A stretch of 64,000 bases of DNA from contig OX637634.1 of NCBI GenBank assembly GCA_951802195.1, positions 496,001-560,000 on the forward strand, written 5' to 3'. The translations under genes were made by a program, and so were the position numbers. The stretch comes from Tausonia pullulans (lineage: Eukaryota; Basidiomycota; Tremellomycetes; Cystofilobasidiales; Mrakiaceae). The notes under the pieces were generated by a model. It was not told the origin of the DNA. It searched no databases and saw nothing but the letters and a program-made list of their open reading frames with translations. This document shows, one piece after another, positions 21,367-32,480 of the stretch. Position 1 is the first letter of the stretch; each line of letters starts with the position of its first letter.

Positions 21367-24123
21367 TCATTTGTAGATGGCCGTGATCCGCTGATCGAGA
21401 TCATCTGGCGTGCATCGGATGTCTAGAGACAGAAGATATGAGGGTCAGCGAGACAGCCTCCCTCTTAGTGAAGCGAGTGTAAACTAACACTTCGGTCCCA
21501 GATTCCCGGCGTGTTTGACCACAGCGCCCTTGTACGCTCTTCCGACAAGATTCGTCACCTCCTCTTTGAGCCGGTCCTTGGTATCCCCCGGGACGAGCTT
21601 AGCCTGTCGATGGTTCATCTCAATGCCCTCAAGTGTCTCCCAAAATCGAGTGAAGCCATCCTTGAACGTCTGCCGCTCAGAGTCCGTCTTGGAAAGCGGG
21701 TTGAGTCGGGACGACGTCGGGGCCGCGACCGCGGGCGGTTCTGTGAGGAGGCTGAGGAGCTGGTTGAAGGGCTCAAGGTAGGATGCTGCAGACAAAGACC
21801 AGAACAAATGAATCAGAACTGGACTGGCAGGGAGAGACGGGAATACCTCACCTTTGGCGGACCGGAAGGCCTTGTTCAAGAGGTCTTCGCCGGCATCGGC
21901 AAGCAAGTCCGAGATGGTCGAGGTCGAGGAGAGAATGAGATTATCACGGATATAAGAGACTGGGAGCAGCGTCAGTTGATGTTGGGGAAATATAGAGAAA
22001 AAGGAAGGACAAACTGTTATTGACAAGGAAGATCGCCCCGACGCCCCGTCGCATCGCCTTGGATCGCTGCTCAAGGGCAGCGATGAGCGCGGCGCACACA
22101 TCGTCTGAAGAAATGTCTCAATAGATCAGGCAATGTCACCGCATAGAGCCGACGTCGACGACTCACAGATGAAGTGCTCGAGCAAGCCCCCGTCGACCTG
22201 AGGGGCGTCCGGGGCGACGGCGGCACCCATAAGCCACTTCCGGTCGCCGAGTTGGAACAGGAAGTCCTCGATCGTATGTTGATGCTCGGGTAGCTTGAGT
22301 AGATATGCAACCGTCTGCAGAAGAGCTTCGCGGTCAGCGAGAGACAAGGCAGCTGGTTGAAGCAGAGGTCGGCTGACGTCGATTGTGTTCTGGGAGACGG
22401 CAACTGAAGGCATCTCGCCTGGCCGCACCATCGGAGCAATCTAAGTGCAGACCGTCAGTCCGTCAGTCTGTCCTATTCCGCTTTCACTTCAGGTAGCCAA
22501 CGGTCGACTGACCTTGGCGCCCTCGATGGCCTCTGGCAGACTTCTGAGACAGAGCCCTTTGAGCCCCCCCGCCGACATAACCTCCCCCAAGACCTCGCCT
22601 CCACTCTGAAGGCCAGCGTCGGCGAAGAAATCTTCCCACCTGCCGACAAGCGATGCGAGGGACTCCCAGAGCCCGTACGCCTTCCACGGCAGAGGCTCGC
22701 TCTTGCATGATGCAGTGACGCCCGTGAGCGTCTTAGATAGGATTGAGAGTGAGGGACTAAGAGTTGTGATGAGTGTCGAAGCGATGAGTGGGTGAGAGGT
22801 CGGGAGGAGCGAAGCAATCGTTTGGTGCTCCATCTGAGAATGAACAACGTCAGCTTGCTTGAAAAGCGGAGGGTGGGGGGGGGGGGGGGGGGGTGGGGCG
22901 ACGTACCTGAGCAACTAGAAGAATCCCCTCGGCGAGGTTTCCGCCCTGCCCTGTCTCAGCGACCCGCCGGGCGTACAACTCGACACCGCGCTTCATCCAA
23001 GCGCCGCGCGTGTCACCCCAGGCGCGGAAGGCGTCGTCGAGGAGCTGCTTGGACGGACCAACCATGGCGAATGGGTAGTTGGCGATGTATCGGGGCAGGC
23101 CCGACGACGAGAGCTCGGGGAAGGTCGTGAGGACCTCTGATGGAGACGAGGGTGGTTCTGAAGATTGATTCACTTATTCAAGTCAGCTCGCAAAACCATA
23201 TGATGCATTCGGTTGGGCACATACGCTCTAGAGTGGCCGTGATCGAGAGTTGCGTGTTCGAGGACCCCTCTTGGAGAGCTCTCGTCAGCACGGCGCATAA
23301 GTTCTTGAACCCCGTTTCGGCCAACTTCGTCTGTGATTTTCAACATAAGCCTCTATAAGGAGACACAAGAGGGAAGGAGAAAAAGGACAGACGCTCTCCC
23401 GCATTGCCACATCACTGCTTTGCAAGCCGTTGGCTTCAAGATCGTTGATGTGGTCGAGCGTGCGATCCAACGTGCCCATGTACGATTCGAGATTATCGAA
23501 GTTTGGCCTAGGTAGCCACCGGTGTTCATCAGACGTCAGCCACCTCTCTTCTTCGGCGAGACATGCTTGCGACCTACATGGAAAGAAGCGCGACCTCATC
23601 GCTCTGCGCCTTCTGCTGATTCACCCGCATGGACGCAAGTGCCGCGAGAGTCGCGTCGATGTCTGCTCGGACGACATGTCGACCGCGGCCATGCAACGTC
23701 AATCCAGGCCAATCATCTAGTGCACCCAGATGTGAACTTGGGTACATGACTCACTCTTGCTCGTCCGAGTCAGCGATTGTGTCGAATTGTGCAGGGGCAG
23801 GATGGTGCGCTCGAGCTTGTTGAGACGCGCGTCAAAGTGGGCAAGGATGCCTTGAGTGATCCAGTTGGGTAGGGGATGAGATCAGCAAGGGGGACCTCTC
23901 ATCTGTCTGCTGGCAGGTGTCTTCTTGTGTCTCTTGTAAGGAGCGGGAGCCGGGAGACCACTCACCGGTCATCCGCGAGGACAGGACGTGTGTCTTGCGG
24001 AGGTTCTGGTCGAGCTGCCTCAGCATCATAGATGTTCAGCGGGACAGCTTCAAGTATGAAATGCGAGAGATACGGAGGGCTCACCAGCTCGATCTGAGCG
24101 GCTGCCTCTGAGACGTCGGCCAT
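21367..24123 (-). CDS. EXO70: Exocyst complex subunit Exo70
   Basis: Exo70 tethers secretory vesicles to the plasma membrane by binding PI(4,5)P2 and Rho GTPases. The start at 24121-24123 gives MADVSEAAAQIEL, followed by LDQNLRKTHVLSSRMTG and ILAHFDARLNKLERTILPLH, the N-terminal coiled-coil of the family. The middle and end form the helical rods, for example FWETLEGIEMNHRQAKLVP and RLKEEVTNLVGRAYKGAVVK. The last exon reads YIRCTPDDLDQRITAIYK. The C-terminal helices that bind lipid are therefore present. Around ten short exons are inferred. One intron holds a run of 19 G on the plus strand (22875-22893), which is C on the sense strand and sits where a pyrimidine tract would be. Confidence 0.9.
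22875..22893. repeat. Mononucleotide run of 19 G inside an EXO70 intron
   Basis: The uninterrupted G run (C on the sense strand) lies just after the GTACGT donor of an EXO70 intron. Such runs are prone to length change and to assembly error. Confidence 0.9.
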
Positions 24124-24485
24124 GGGGAAGGACAGAGGGGGTGCGAGCGTGCTCTGCTGGTCTGGAGATCGCCGAAGGCGGTTGAGCGGTCGGGCTAGGC
24201 AACGTAGACTGGGCTAGCGGTAGCGATGAACGACGCTAGGGGGCACGAGTGTCGTGACCTCAGTAAGCCGATAGCGAGCTAGACCGGAAAGGGAGCCGGT
24301 GGATGTCAGAGGTTGGCCGAGATGCCCGACGCGTCCTCATCAGTCTGACGCGTTCGTCACCTCGCTCGCTGCTGCTCTCCTTCACGACGACGATCCAACC
24401 GCCGTCTGATGTATAAAACGATTTCATAGATCATACGATCGTTACGCGGAATGACAATTTCAAGTGCAACTTCGCTCAATTCCAG
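24124..24485. other. Short spacer between EXO70 and the S1/P1 nuclease
   Basis: About 360 bases hold the EXO70 upstream region and the nuclease 3' region. I see no gene or named motif. Confidence 0.5.
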
Positions 24486-26405
24486 CTACCACTCCGAGAC
24501 CTCGGCGCCCTTCTTGAAATCCGGATCAAAGATGCTGTTGAGGACAGCAGCGAGACGAACTGAGAGGGAGCAAGAGATCGTAAGTTAGCATAGTAGTCCG
24601 GAGAGCCACCAGCTTTCGTCGCTGGGAACTCACTGCCTCCCATTGCCAACTGCTTCTCCACCACCAGCCCACCCCGGACCTTCCCCCAGTACGCCGGCGT
24701 GTCGAGCTCCATCCCATCGACAAACTGCTTCGGCCACACAACCTCACAGTTGATGTCGTGCATGCTGTCGGCCCAGTACCATGGGCAACCGGGTACAATA
24801 CCAGCCTTCTCCTGCTCGTCCGGGAACGCGCCAATGAACTTTGGCGGGCTGACGAGCCATTTGAGCGGAAGTTTGGCGATCCATGAGTTGGGGACGCCTA
24901 TCATGGAGAGGAGGAGAGGAAGGGGGGAAGGCTCGCCGGCGAGTTTGATCTTGTGCTGCTCCTTTTTGAGGGGCGCCATCAGCTTGGTCGTCTCTGTAGT
25001 GGTGACAAGAGTGTCAGATCAGTCTGCGCAAGGGATTGAGGTTAGAGCACTGGTCGCACCCTTGATGAGTGCCTCATAGTCGTCATTCGGCCTCGCCCTC
25101 TGATAGAATGCAGGCTGCTTCTCTTCCTCCCCAGGAGCCTTATTCTTCTCCGCTTCCGCGGCCATCTTTGCCTCCTCCTCCAGCCGGATGGCCTCCCACC
25201 GGGCATGGTATTTCTCCAGTCGATCGGCTTCCTCAACCTCGGGTCCTCCGATATACTGCTTGAGTCCTCCACGTGGAAGATTCTTGGCCCGCTCCTCAAG
25301 AGGAAGCAGAACTTGGCTGTATTGAGGGCAGGCGGGCCAGTTGAGCGACTCGGAGCGCCACATACCGCGGATGCCTGGAGGATCTCGGGTGTCAAGCGTG
25401 TCCGAACGACGGGGACGAGACGATGACCGACGCACCCTCCCAGATGATGAAGCGGACGTAGGGGTCGTAGAACTTGCCCGTCAGAGCCTTCTCAATCTGC
25501 TTGCTGCGGGATAGAAAATTCCCAGTCAGGCCGGTCATTCTTGACCGACGGCCAAACTGGCTCTCACCTCGGGAGAGGCGTCGTGTAGTTTCCGAGCTCT
25601 CGGATCGACTTTTGAATGAAAAGTCCGTCCCAGGCCGAGTGAAGGGACGCTCTCCGACCCTCGAATTTGACGATGGCTGGATGAGACAGCGTGAGTGTCC
25701 TGTCATGTCAGTCACCACTCTACGCGTTCGAGACGGCACTTGCTCGCATGGCACTCCTCGTACCCTGGTTCCCGCCGCGAAGCTTGCCAGCAAGATGAAG
25801 CGGTTGGTGAAGGTCGCCGACAAAGTGAACGAGGAACTTGAGGGCCTCCTCAGATCTGTTAAAGGAGGATGGTGTGATCAGTCCTCACGTCCATGCGAGA
25901 TGGGAATGCGTTGACGCGACCCTCACTCAAGGCCCTGCTGCAGCCGGAGCGTATAGTTGCCGATGGCCTTGAGCAAGTTGCGCTCTCCGTCCGCCCAGCC
26001 CTCCTCGCCAAAGCGACATTTTCCTGCCGGGTCGTCGCCCAGAGCGTTGATATAGTGCAAGACGGACGTCTCTCGTCGACGGAACTTGATTGCGTCGGCC
26101 CAGGCCGCGACGGGCTGGAGGTGGCCGTCGGCGTACTCGGGAAGGATGCCAGCGACAGCCTCGACGGTCTTGGGCGTTAGGTGGGCCTGGGCGATGGCAG
26201 CAACGATCTCATGGCCTAGGGATCGATGATGGTAGCGGAGAGGAAGAGTATAGAAGGGCGGAGAGAGACAAGGTCAGAGCGCGAAAGCAAGAGCGGCTGA
26301 GACCGAGGGTGATGATGAGGTCGAGCCGGACAACATACCGATGGCGGACCAGGCGAAGGCCGAGCTGGGGACGAGCAGGAAGAGCGTTACGAGCGCGAGC
26401 TTCAT
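24486..26405 (-). CDS. S1/P1-type zinc-dependent single-strand nuclease, secreted, with a large insertion
   Basis: These secreted enzymes cut single-stranded DNA and RNA and remove 3'-phosphates, using three zinc ions. The start at 26403-26405 gives a signal peptide, MKLALVTLFLLVPSSAFA, so the mature protein begins with the family's catalytic Trp (WSAIGHEIVAAIAQ). Other zinc ligands are seen in LHYINALGDDPAGKCRF, FLVHFVGDLHQPLHLAGK and LHSAWDGLF (His-x3-Asp). The end is QLAMGGIRLAAVLNSIF, typical of the family. After the cysteine site ACPQYSQ there is an unusual block of over 100 residues with a charged helix (RLEKYHARWEAIRLEEEAKM) and PLPLLLSMIGVPNSWIAKLP. Normal fold resumes at CPWYWADSMHDINCEVVW. 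The family is usually near 270-340 residues, so this one is enlarged. It diverges from SRE1. Confidence 0.88.
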
Positions 26406-26991
26406 GGGGGATGTATAGGATGAGTGGAATGGTGGAGGTCGGGGGGGAGAACGCGTGCTTCTCTGTTGGTCCGCGCCCGTCTCTTGGTCGACCACGCGCT
26501 CGGCCGCTCGGCCGCTTATCTCTCTCCACTAACTCTTGCTTCGTTGGCAAGGAAGGCAGGTCTCATAGCAGCGAGACAATTAAGTCTAGCGCCGAGGAGC
26601 CGAGCTATGAGCCAGAGTTCAAGTGTGAAATTCGAGACGAGCATCCGTTGGTTGCCTGCGCGCGCGGGAGATGAATCGAGAGGCTGCGTGTACCGCCGAT
26701 CCTTCGTATACAATATCTCTTCCTCTCGAGCGGTTGCTGCAAAAGCTGTCTACAGTACTTCCAGAGATCTGGCTCCTGACCTGCGCGCTGATGCGCAGGA
26801 TGTCGTGCCAGAACTGCGCATGGCCCTTGATTATGGTTCGACTTCAGCGAGACTCGGCCCACCTTGAGGGAGACTCGTACCACCGCAGACCACCCCCTTC
26901 TTGTCCACTTCGACCTCCAACGTTCCGTTTTTGTTCCATTCATTCGAGCCATCCTACGTCCGACGACTTCTCGCTCGTGCGACCGCCCCTC
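26406..26991. promoter_or_regulatory. Divergent promoter region between S1/P1 nuclease and SRE1
   Basis: About 590 bases separate the opposite start codons. The SRE1 side is CT-rich on the plus strand just before its ATG. I could not find a convincing sterol-response element. Confidence 0.5.
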
Positions 26992-29900
26992 ATGGACTAC
27001 CTCGACCCGGTCGCCGCCTCCGACGACGGCTTCGACTTCTCCTTCCTCTCATCCACTGCGTCGTCTGCGTCCTCGTACTCACCCCACTCGACCGGCACGA
27101 GCGCCGGCCTTCCGACGGAGGAGGATATCTTCAGCCTCATGGGCGGAGCCTGCTCCGATATCGACGGCGCGAACACCGTCTTTGACGGCCTTGAGAGCTG
27201 GCTCGAGGGCAAGCTCGATATGGACGGCGTTGATGGTGGTAACGCGTCGTTTGGCAGGTGCGTGGCGGGGGCTAGCGCGCTTCCCTCTGGCTCTCTGCCG
27301 TCTTCCTTGCATATATCTCGATTGAGGCTAACAACAAACGGAAACTACCAGCAGCCTCGGACCGAACGACTTCCTCTCAATGGACCCTTTCTTTGATCGG
27401 TCCGGCGCGCCGTCGTCCGGCGTCTCCACCTCATTCGGAGCCTCGGCGGCGTACGACTTGAATGCCACGCTCCTCGAGTCGCCCGTCGCCGCCGCCCGCT
27501 CCGCAGACACCACCACGCCCGGGATCCCTTCCTTTGTCCTCTCCCACATCGCCAACAATCCGGACTTCTTGACGCTTCCTCATCCTCCATCTCCAGCCGA
27601 GTTCGCTGCCGCCACCGTTTCGACCTCGCCTTCGTTGCCAGCTGCGCAGCCTGTCGTCACTGCCCAGCCTTCCCCGCCACCAGCGGCGCCCGCGACTCTT
27701 TTCCCCACCCCTTCTTCAACTCTCTCCAAGCGTAAGTTCTCCGACTCCGATGAAATGGCGCCTTCCTCCGAGGCCGGCTCGTCGCCCTCTGGATCGGAGC
27801 AGCAGCAGCCGACTCCGGCCCCGGCCCCATCCCATAAAAAGGGGGCCAAGGTCTCGGACCACAACGCCATCGAGCGCAAGTACCGCGACAACATCAACGA
27901 CGGCTTCACCCGGCTCCGGGACTCTGTCCCGTGCCTCCGTGTGCTCTTGTGAGTGTCTTCAGAAGCCTCCTCGCTTGATCGCCAGTCCTGACTCATCCCC
28001 CGTTCCTTTAGCGGCACCTCGACCCCAATCACCATGGAGCTTGACACACCCTCGCCAACGACTGGCCTCATTGACGGTATGCCTCGCGAGAGCAAACAGG
28101 GCAAGGCGACCGTCCTTGGGGCCGCGAGGGAGTACATCTGGCTCCTTCAGAGGGAGAGGGCCCGCCTCGAGCGATGCGTGGTTTTCCTCGATGCTCAGAT
28201 CGACGAGCAGGCGAACTGGCGTGAGGTGAACAGTGAAAATGATATCGGCGTCGATCAAAGCAGACAAGGCTGACCTCTCTCGCACCTCCCTACAGGCCTT
28301 CGAGCGCTCGGAGCAGAACGTCCAGCTCAGCCCGTACTTCCAGTCGATCACCTTCAACGACGGCCCAGACTCGCCGTCGTCTTCCGATTCGGCCCGCCCC
28401 CCACCGCGGAAGAAGGCCAAAGCTTTGACCGCGGCGAGCAAGAAGCAGCAGCAGCAGCAGCCGTCAGTCAAGGCGGAGCTCGTCGCCGACTCTGGCAAGG
28501 TTCTCCTCGCACTTGGCGTCTCGTTTGGGCTCTTCCGGCCAGAGGGCATGCCTTCCACCGAGACGAGCGATGTGGCTGTCTCCGGAGGCAAGGTACTCGG
28601 CATGACTCGCCGGGCGATGCAGGCTGTTCGGACCAAGGAGTCATCATCGAGCCACGCGTGGGAGGTTCTCCTAGGCCTCGTCATTTTCGCGCTCGTGGCG
28701 CCTGTGCTCTGGAAGCTCACCAGACGTGCTTTGGGTCGTTCCTTGTCGTCACGGGTGGTTCTTGAGGAGGAGGGCGAGGAGAGGAGGAGTCCGCAAGAGC
28801 TCAAGACTGCGCTGGGCGTCCCGACCGGGATCATCGAGCTCTCCGGAGCGCTCTTTGGCGAGTGGGTCAAGGCGAGGTTACTGGGCAGCTGGCGGCCTCG
28901 AGTCTCTGTCGACGAAATGAAGGTCTGGGAGCGGGTCGTTGAGAGCGAGCTTAGTCTACCGACGGACCTCCGCTCTTACTTCTCGCACCTCTACACCTAC
29001 ACTCGACTTTCATCGATCCATTCCTTCCACCCCGCGGACCCTCAGACGCTGGCCGTCCTCTCACTCGCCTCGACGTCTCTCGCTGGTGGCGTGCCCTCTA
29101 TGACTTCCCTCTCACTCTGGTCCAAGGCAAAGGCAGCGCAGGCCGCTCTCTACTCGGGTCCTTCCTCCTCCAGCGATGCCCTCGCCGAGCTTCTCAGCAT
29201 CTCGCTTGTCGATGTCCTCGCCATCTGCCCCTCCGTATTCCTCCCGTCTTTATCATCACCTCCTCTCACTGCCATCTCCGCCGCTCTCTCCACACGCGAC
29301 ATCCTTCACGTCTGGCACCAACTCTTTACTCTCTTTGCCCCGACCTCGCTCCACGCTCGCTCGCTCCCCATCCCCGACCACCTCCTCTCTTCCTCTTCGA
29401 CCATTGGACGGCCCGCGAGCAAGACGGACCGTAACCACAAACTCACTCGCGTCAAGCAGGAGATTGCCTCGCTCGTCTCGACAACCCTGCCCGGCTCTCG
29501 AGCCCACGAGCTCGCCCTCGTCTCGATGGCCGGGTGGGCGTTCCTCGCTTCGGAGGAGACGGCCTGGAAGTGGGCTGTTGGTCGGCTTCTTGGGGAGGAG
29601 CTCAGGAGGGATGAAGAGGAGGGCAAAGTGAACGGAACGACCAAGGGACTCGGATCGGCCGCGAGGGAGCTGCTCCGTCTCGCTGGGTCGGCGTCGTCGT
29701 CGCTGATGGAGACTTCGGCTGCTGCTTCTGCCTCTGCTGTCGGCGACGAGGCCGACGTCTTCTCCCCCTGCCCTTCCCTGTCTTCCCCCGAGGGCATCGT
29801 CGAGGACCAAATCAACGCGCTCGCCGTCTTCCTCCTCGGGTACACTGCCCTCGTCCGCTCGCTCCCCACGGCCAGTCGCAGCGATGACGCCCAGGCGTCC

Positions 29901-30143
29901 ATTCTACCCAGAACTCTGCGCCTACGCGCTCTCCTCAGCAGCCTCGAGGCTGCCGTTGCTGCTGCCGACACTCGCGAGGGCGACGACGGCGAGCCCGCCG
30001 TCGTCGTCGTGGGCGTCGCGAGCGTCGACGAGGATGCCAAGGAGCTTTACGTCGATGCGCTGTATGCATTGGGACGGTGGGCGGTAGGATGGAAGAGCGT
30101 GGGGCATGGGGGCGAGGACAGTGGGTTCTCTGAGGGCGATTGA
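26992..30143 (+). CDS. SRE1: SREBP-type membrane-bound bHLH transcription factor
   Basis: SREBPs are held in the ER membrane, cleaved when sterol or oxygen is low, and then activate sterol synthesis genes. Four exons (26992-27257, 27352-27948, 28012-28225, 28296-30143) give 974 residues. The acidic, Ser/Asp-rich N terminus suits an activation domain. The bHLH reads KVSDHNAIERKYRDNINDGF then TRLRDSVPCLR, with the Tyr in RKYR that marks SREBPs (Arg in most bHLH proteins). The loop holds about 25 extra residues, interrupted by intron 2. Helix 2 and the zipper are KATVLGAAREYIWLLQRERA. Hydrophobic segments near LLALGVSFGLF and WEVLLGLVIFALVAPVLWKL would form the membrane hairpin. The remaining roughly 450 residues match the fungal SREBP C-terminal region. 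Exon 2 has two tandem AG acceptors (NAGNAG), giving one Ser more or less. Confidence 0.92.
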
Positions 30144-30263
30144 TGGACTGATTGGTTGATTGATTGTGGGACTCGTTCGTGTTGTTCTTTCTCTTCCCAT
30201 CTCCTTTAGATCGTGTACTATCATTAATGGCTCTTCACTTCGACTCGAGGCCGCTCTTACTCC

Positions 30264-31394
30264 TTACTTCCCAGCCATCCACCCCTTCACACTCTCGAAG
30301 AGCCCGCTCGCCGCCTTTCCGACGCCAGTCATGATCTCACTTGCCGAAGCTGACGGCGTCGACGGAGACTCCTCGTCGGCGTATTTAACGTTGACGTTCC
30401 CGTTCTGCGAGGTCGCCCAGCACTCATCGAACCCTCCGAGGGAGGAACGGCCGTCCCAAGAGGATTGGTCGCCGATGAAGCCGACAGGCGGGTGCGTGTG
30501 GATGAGGGTGTAGTTCTGCCAATATAGATTGGATTGAGGCGCGCACGCGTCAGCATGCCTGCCACCGGGAAGGAACCTAGCCAGGGGAAAGAGAGAAGGC
30601 GGACCTTCTGAAGCTCGCTCGATACCTTGACGGAGCCGTTCCTGGTGGAGAAGTGGGCGGGTCCGTGGAAGGACCGAGGGAGGAGGACCGTAACAGAGCC
30701 GTTGGCGCTGCTTGTCCGAAGGGAGAAGGGCAGGTTGAGAGGCGTGCGGTGAATCTCATCGGCAGAGGGGGCGACAGGAGAAGTGTCGTAATCAATCGAG
30801 GAGTCGTCGTCGGACGCGACGCGCAGTCTCGAGAGACAAGCAACTCACGATCTCAGCCTTCGCAGACCCATTTTTGCTATGAACTACAATCCAAACCCGC
30901 TTTGGAGGAGTCGTCGAAGAAGAAGCGCCGCCTTCTTTCCGCCCAACGATCGCGACTGTCGCTTGGCATCTCCCGTTCTGGCTCCCAAAGAACGCATCCG
31001 CCAACTTCTTCCCCTCCCCCTCCTCGTCATCAACGAGCTCTCGTTCCTCCGGCGGGACCGTCGTCGGGATCACCGGGTACGTGAAGTCCAGGACGTGCGT
31101 CGCAATAACGGACCGGTTCTGCGCATACTGCGAGACGCGGGACGAGCGCGGAGCAGTCTTGAGGGACTCGGGAAGGGCGTCAGGGTCGATGATGACGTTG
31201 GACGGGGAGGCAGCAGCACTGTCGTGATAGGACGGTGGGGGGACCTCGGACTCGAGAGGGGAGGAGGTTGGCAAGGGAGGAGCCGCTGAGGCTGACTGGC
31301 TCGGGCTGTTCGCGTCCTCGCTCCGGGTGACAGCCTGGGCCGTCTCGCCCTTGAGGGCGGTTTCGTTCTTCTGGTCTTGAGGGTCAAGGAGCAT
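30264..31394 (-). CDS. DUF7330-like protein of unknown function
   Basis: Three exons (30849-31394, 30605-30754, 30264-30515) give 315 residues. The N terminus is Ser/Pro/Ala-rich and disordered, with a PPSY motif (EVPPPSYHDS). The folded part follows: FFGSQNGRCQATVAIVG, KRVWIVVHSKNGSAKAEI, RTPLNLPFSLRTSSANGSVT, LLPRSFHGPAHFSTRNGSVK and FIGDQSSWDGRSSLGGFDEC. It ends FESVKGWMAGK. The repeated x-NGS-x-V/K beta-strand pattern is what I recall of the basidiomycete DUF7330 family, often next to PPxY-like motifs. No enzymatic motif, signal peptide or membrane helix is visible. A decayed copy of the same gene lies just upstream (31740-32480). The gene converges with SRE1 across a 120-base gap. Confidence 0.75.
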
Positions 31395-31739
31395 GGTTGG
31401 AAAGGATATGAAGATGGTGGTTGCAAGCGAGAACGCTATCGCGGACGCCTGCTCTTTTGGCCAGTCTATGACGGGACGGTTCCGTCGGACTTGCCCCCGT
31501 GCGCGCGCTTCGGACTGTAAGCGAGAGGTAGGAACTGCGGTTTGAGCGTTCAAGAGGAAAAAAAAACCCACACCCGACCGGTGTAGACTCGGCATAGCCG
31601 CAGTAAATGAATGAGTGAGCAGTCATCTCTTATACACTCAGGAAAGGGGCACCCGCCGTCCATGCCACTCTTCCCTATCGACGAGGTGGAGAGCATGCTA
31701 AGGTTCGAGACAGTCAGCCTCAAGCTCATCGTGATCCTC

Positions 31740-32480
31740 TGCCTGACCGGCGAAGGAGGACCTCCCCAAACGAGGCCCAGAGTTCGTCGAAGCTGCCGGC
31801 GTTTCAGCGGCCTTGCCAGTTGGAGTGGTCGTCAATGAAGCCGAGTTTAGTAATGGCGGAGGTGCAGTCCTTCAGTAGGCAGGACACTTCAGGGAGGGAT
31901 TATGATATGAGCGATGGCGTAGGACCTGGCAGGACACAGCTTTCAAGACCTCGCTCGAGCTTGGCCGAGCTCTTCTTGCTTCCGCGGTGGACGAGCCCGT
32001 GGAAACGACCAAGCAAAGATGTCGGTGAACATGCTTTTGATGTGGTTACATGGGGCGAGAACGGCCGAGCTGAGAGAAAGAACAATAGACGGATGAAAGA
32101 CGGGATCAGTCAGGAACCATCCGAGCACGCGTGATCTCCGCCTCTACTATCATAATTTCCACCCATAATCTACATCTTGCAATCTACGATCTACTCCCCA
32201 CACTCACCCAGGTTCTCCTAGGCGGCATCTCATACACCTTCGCATCATATGCATCCCTCTTCCCGACAATCCCCAAAGTCACCTCGCATCGTCCATTCCA
32301 ACTGCCAAAGAAACGGGTCCACTTACCTTAGCCTGCCCTCATCCTCCCCCTCCTCGCTGACGAGCTCCCTTTCGTAAACAACGTTGGAGTCTTGCTCCCT
32401 CTCAAGGCAAGCAGAGGCGTTTGTATTGTCATCTTACGAGATGGGGAGGTCAGGCCGTATAATACATAACGACGTTGTCG
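31740..32480 (-). pseudogene. Decayed tandem copy of the DUF7330-like gene
   Basis: Three pieces on the minus strand match the intact neighbour in the same order. At 32230-32400: YERELVSEEGEDEG and FFGSWNGRCEVTLGIVGKRD, against ERELVDDEEGEG and FFGSQNGRCQATVAIVGRKE. At about 31930-32010: LLGRFHGLVHRGSKKSS, against LLPRSFHGPAHFSTRNGS. At about 31775-31845: LGFIDDHSNWQGR, a stop, then NAGSFDELWASFG, against VGFIGDQSSWDGRSSLGGFD. At least one in-frame stop (31800 area) and one frame change (before FFGSW) break it. Conserved Trp, Gly and Asp positions survive, so it was a real gene before it decayed. Its N-terminal part (above 32480) cannot be recognised. Confidence 0.75.

Noticed and set aside
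29306-30040. 244-codon minus-strand frame
   Set aside because: It lies opposite the C-terminal region of SRE1, whose reading is supported by the bHLH and exon phases.
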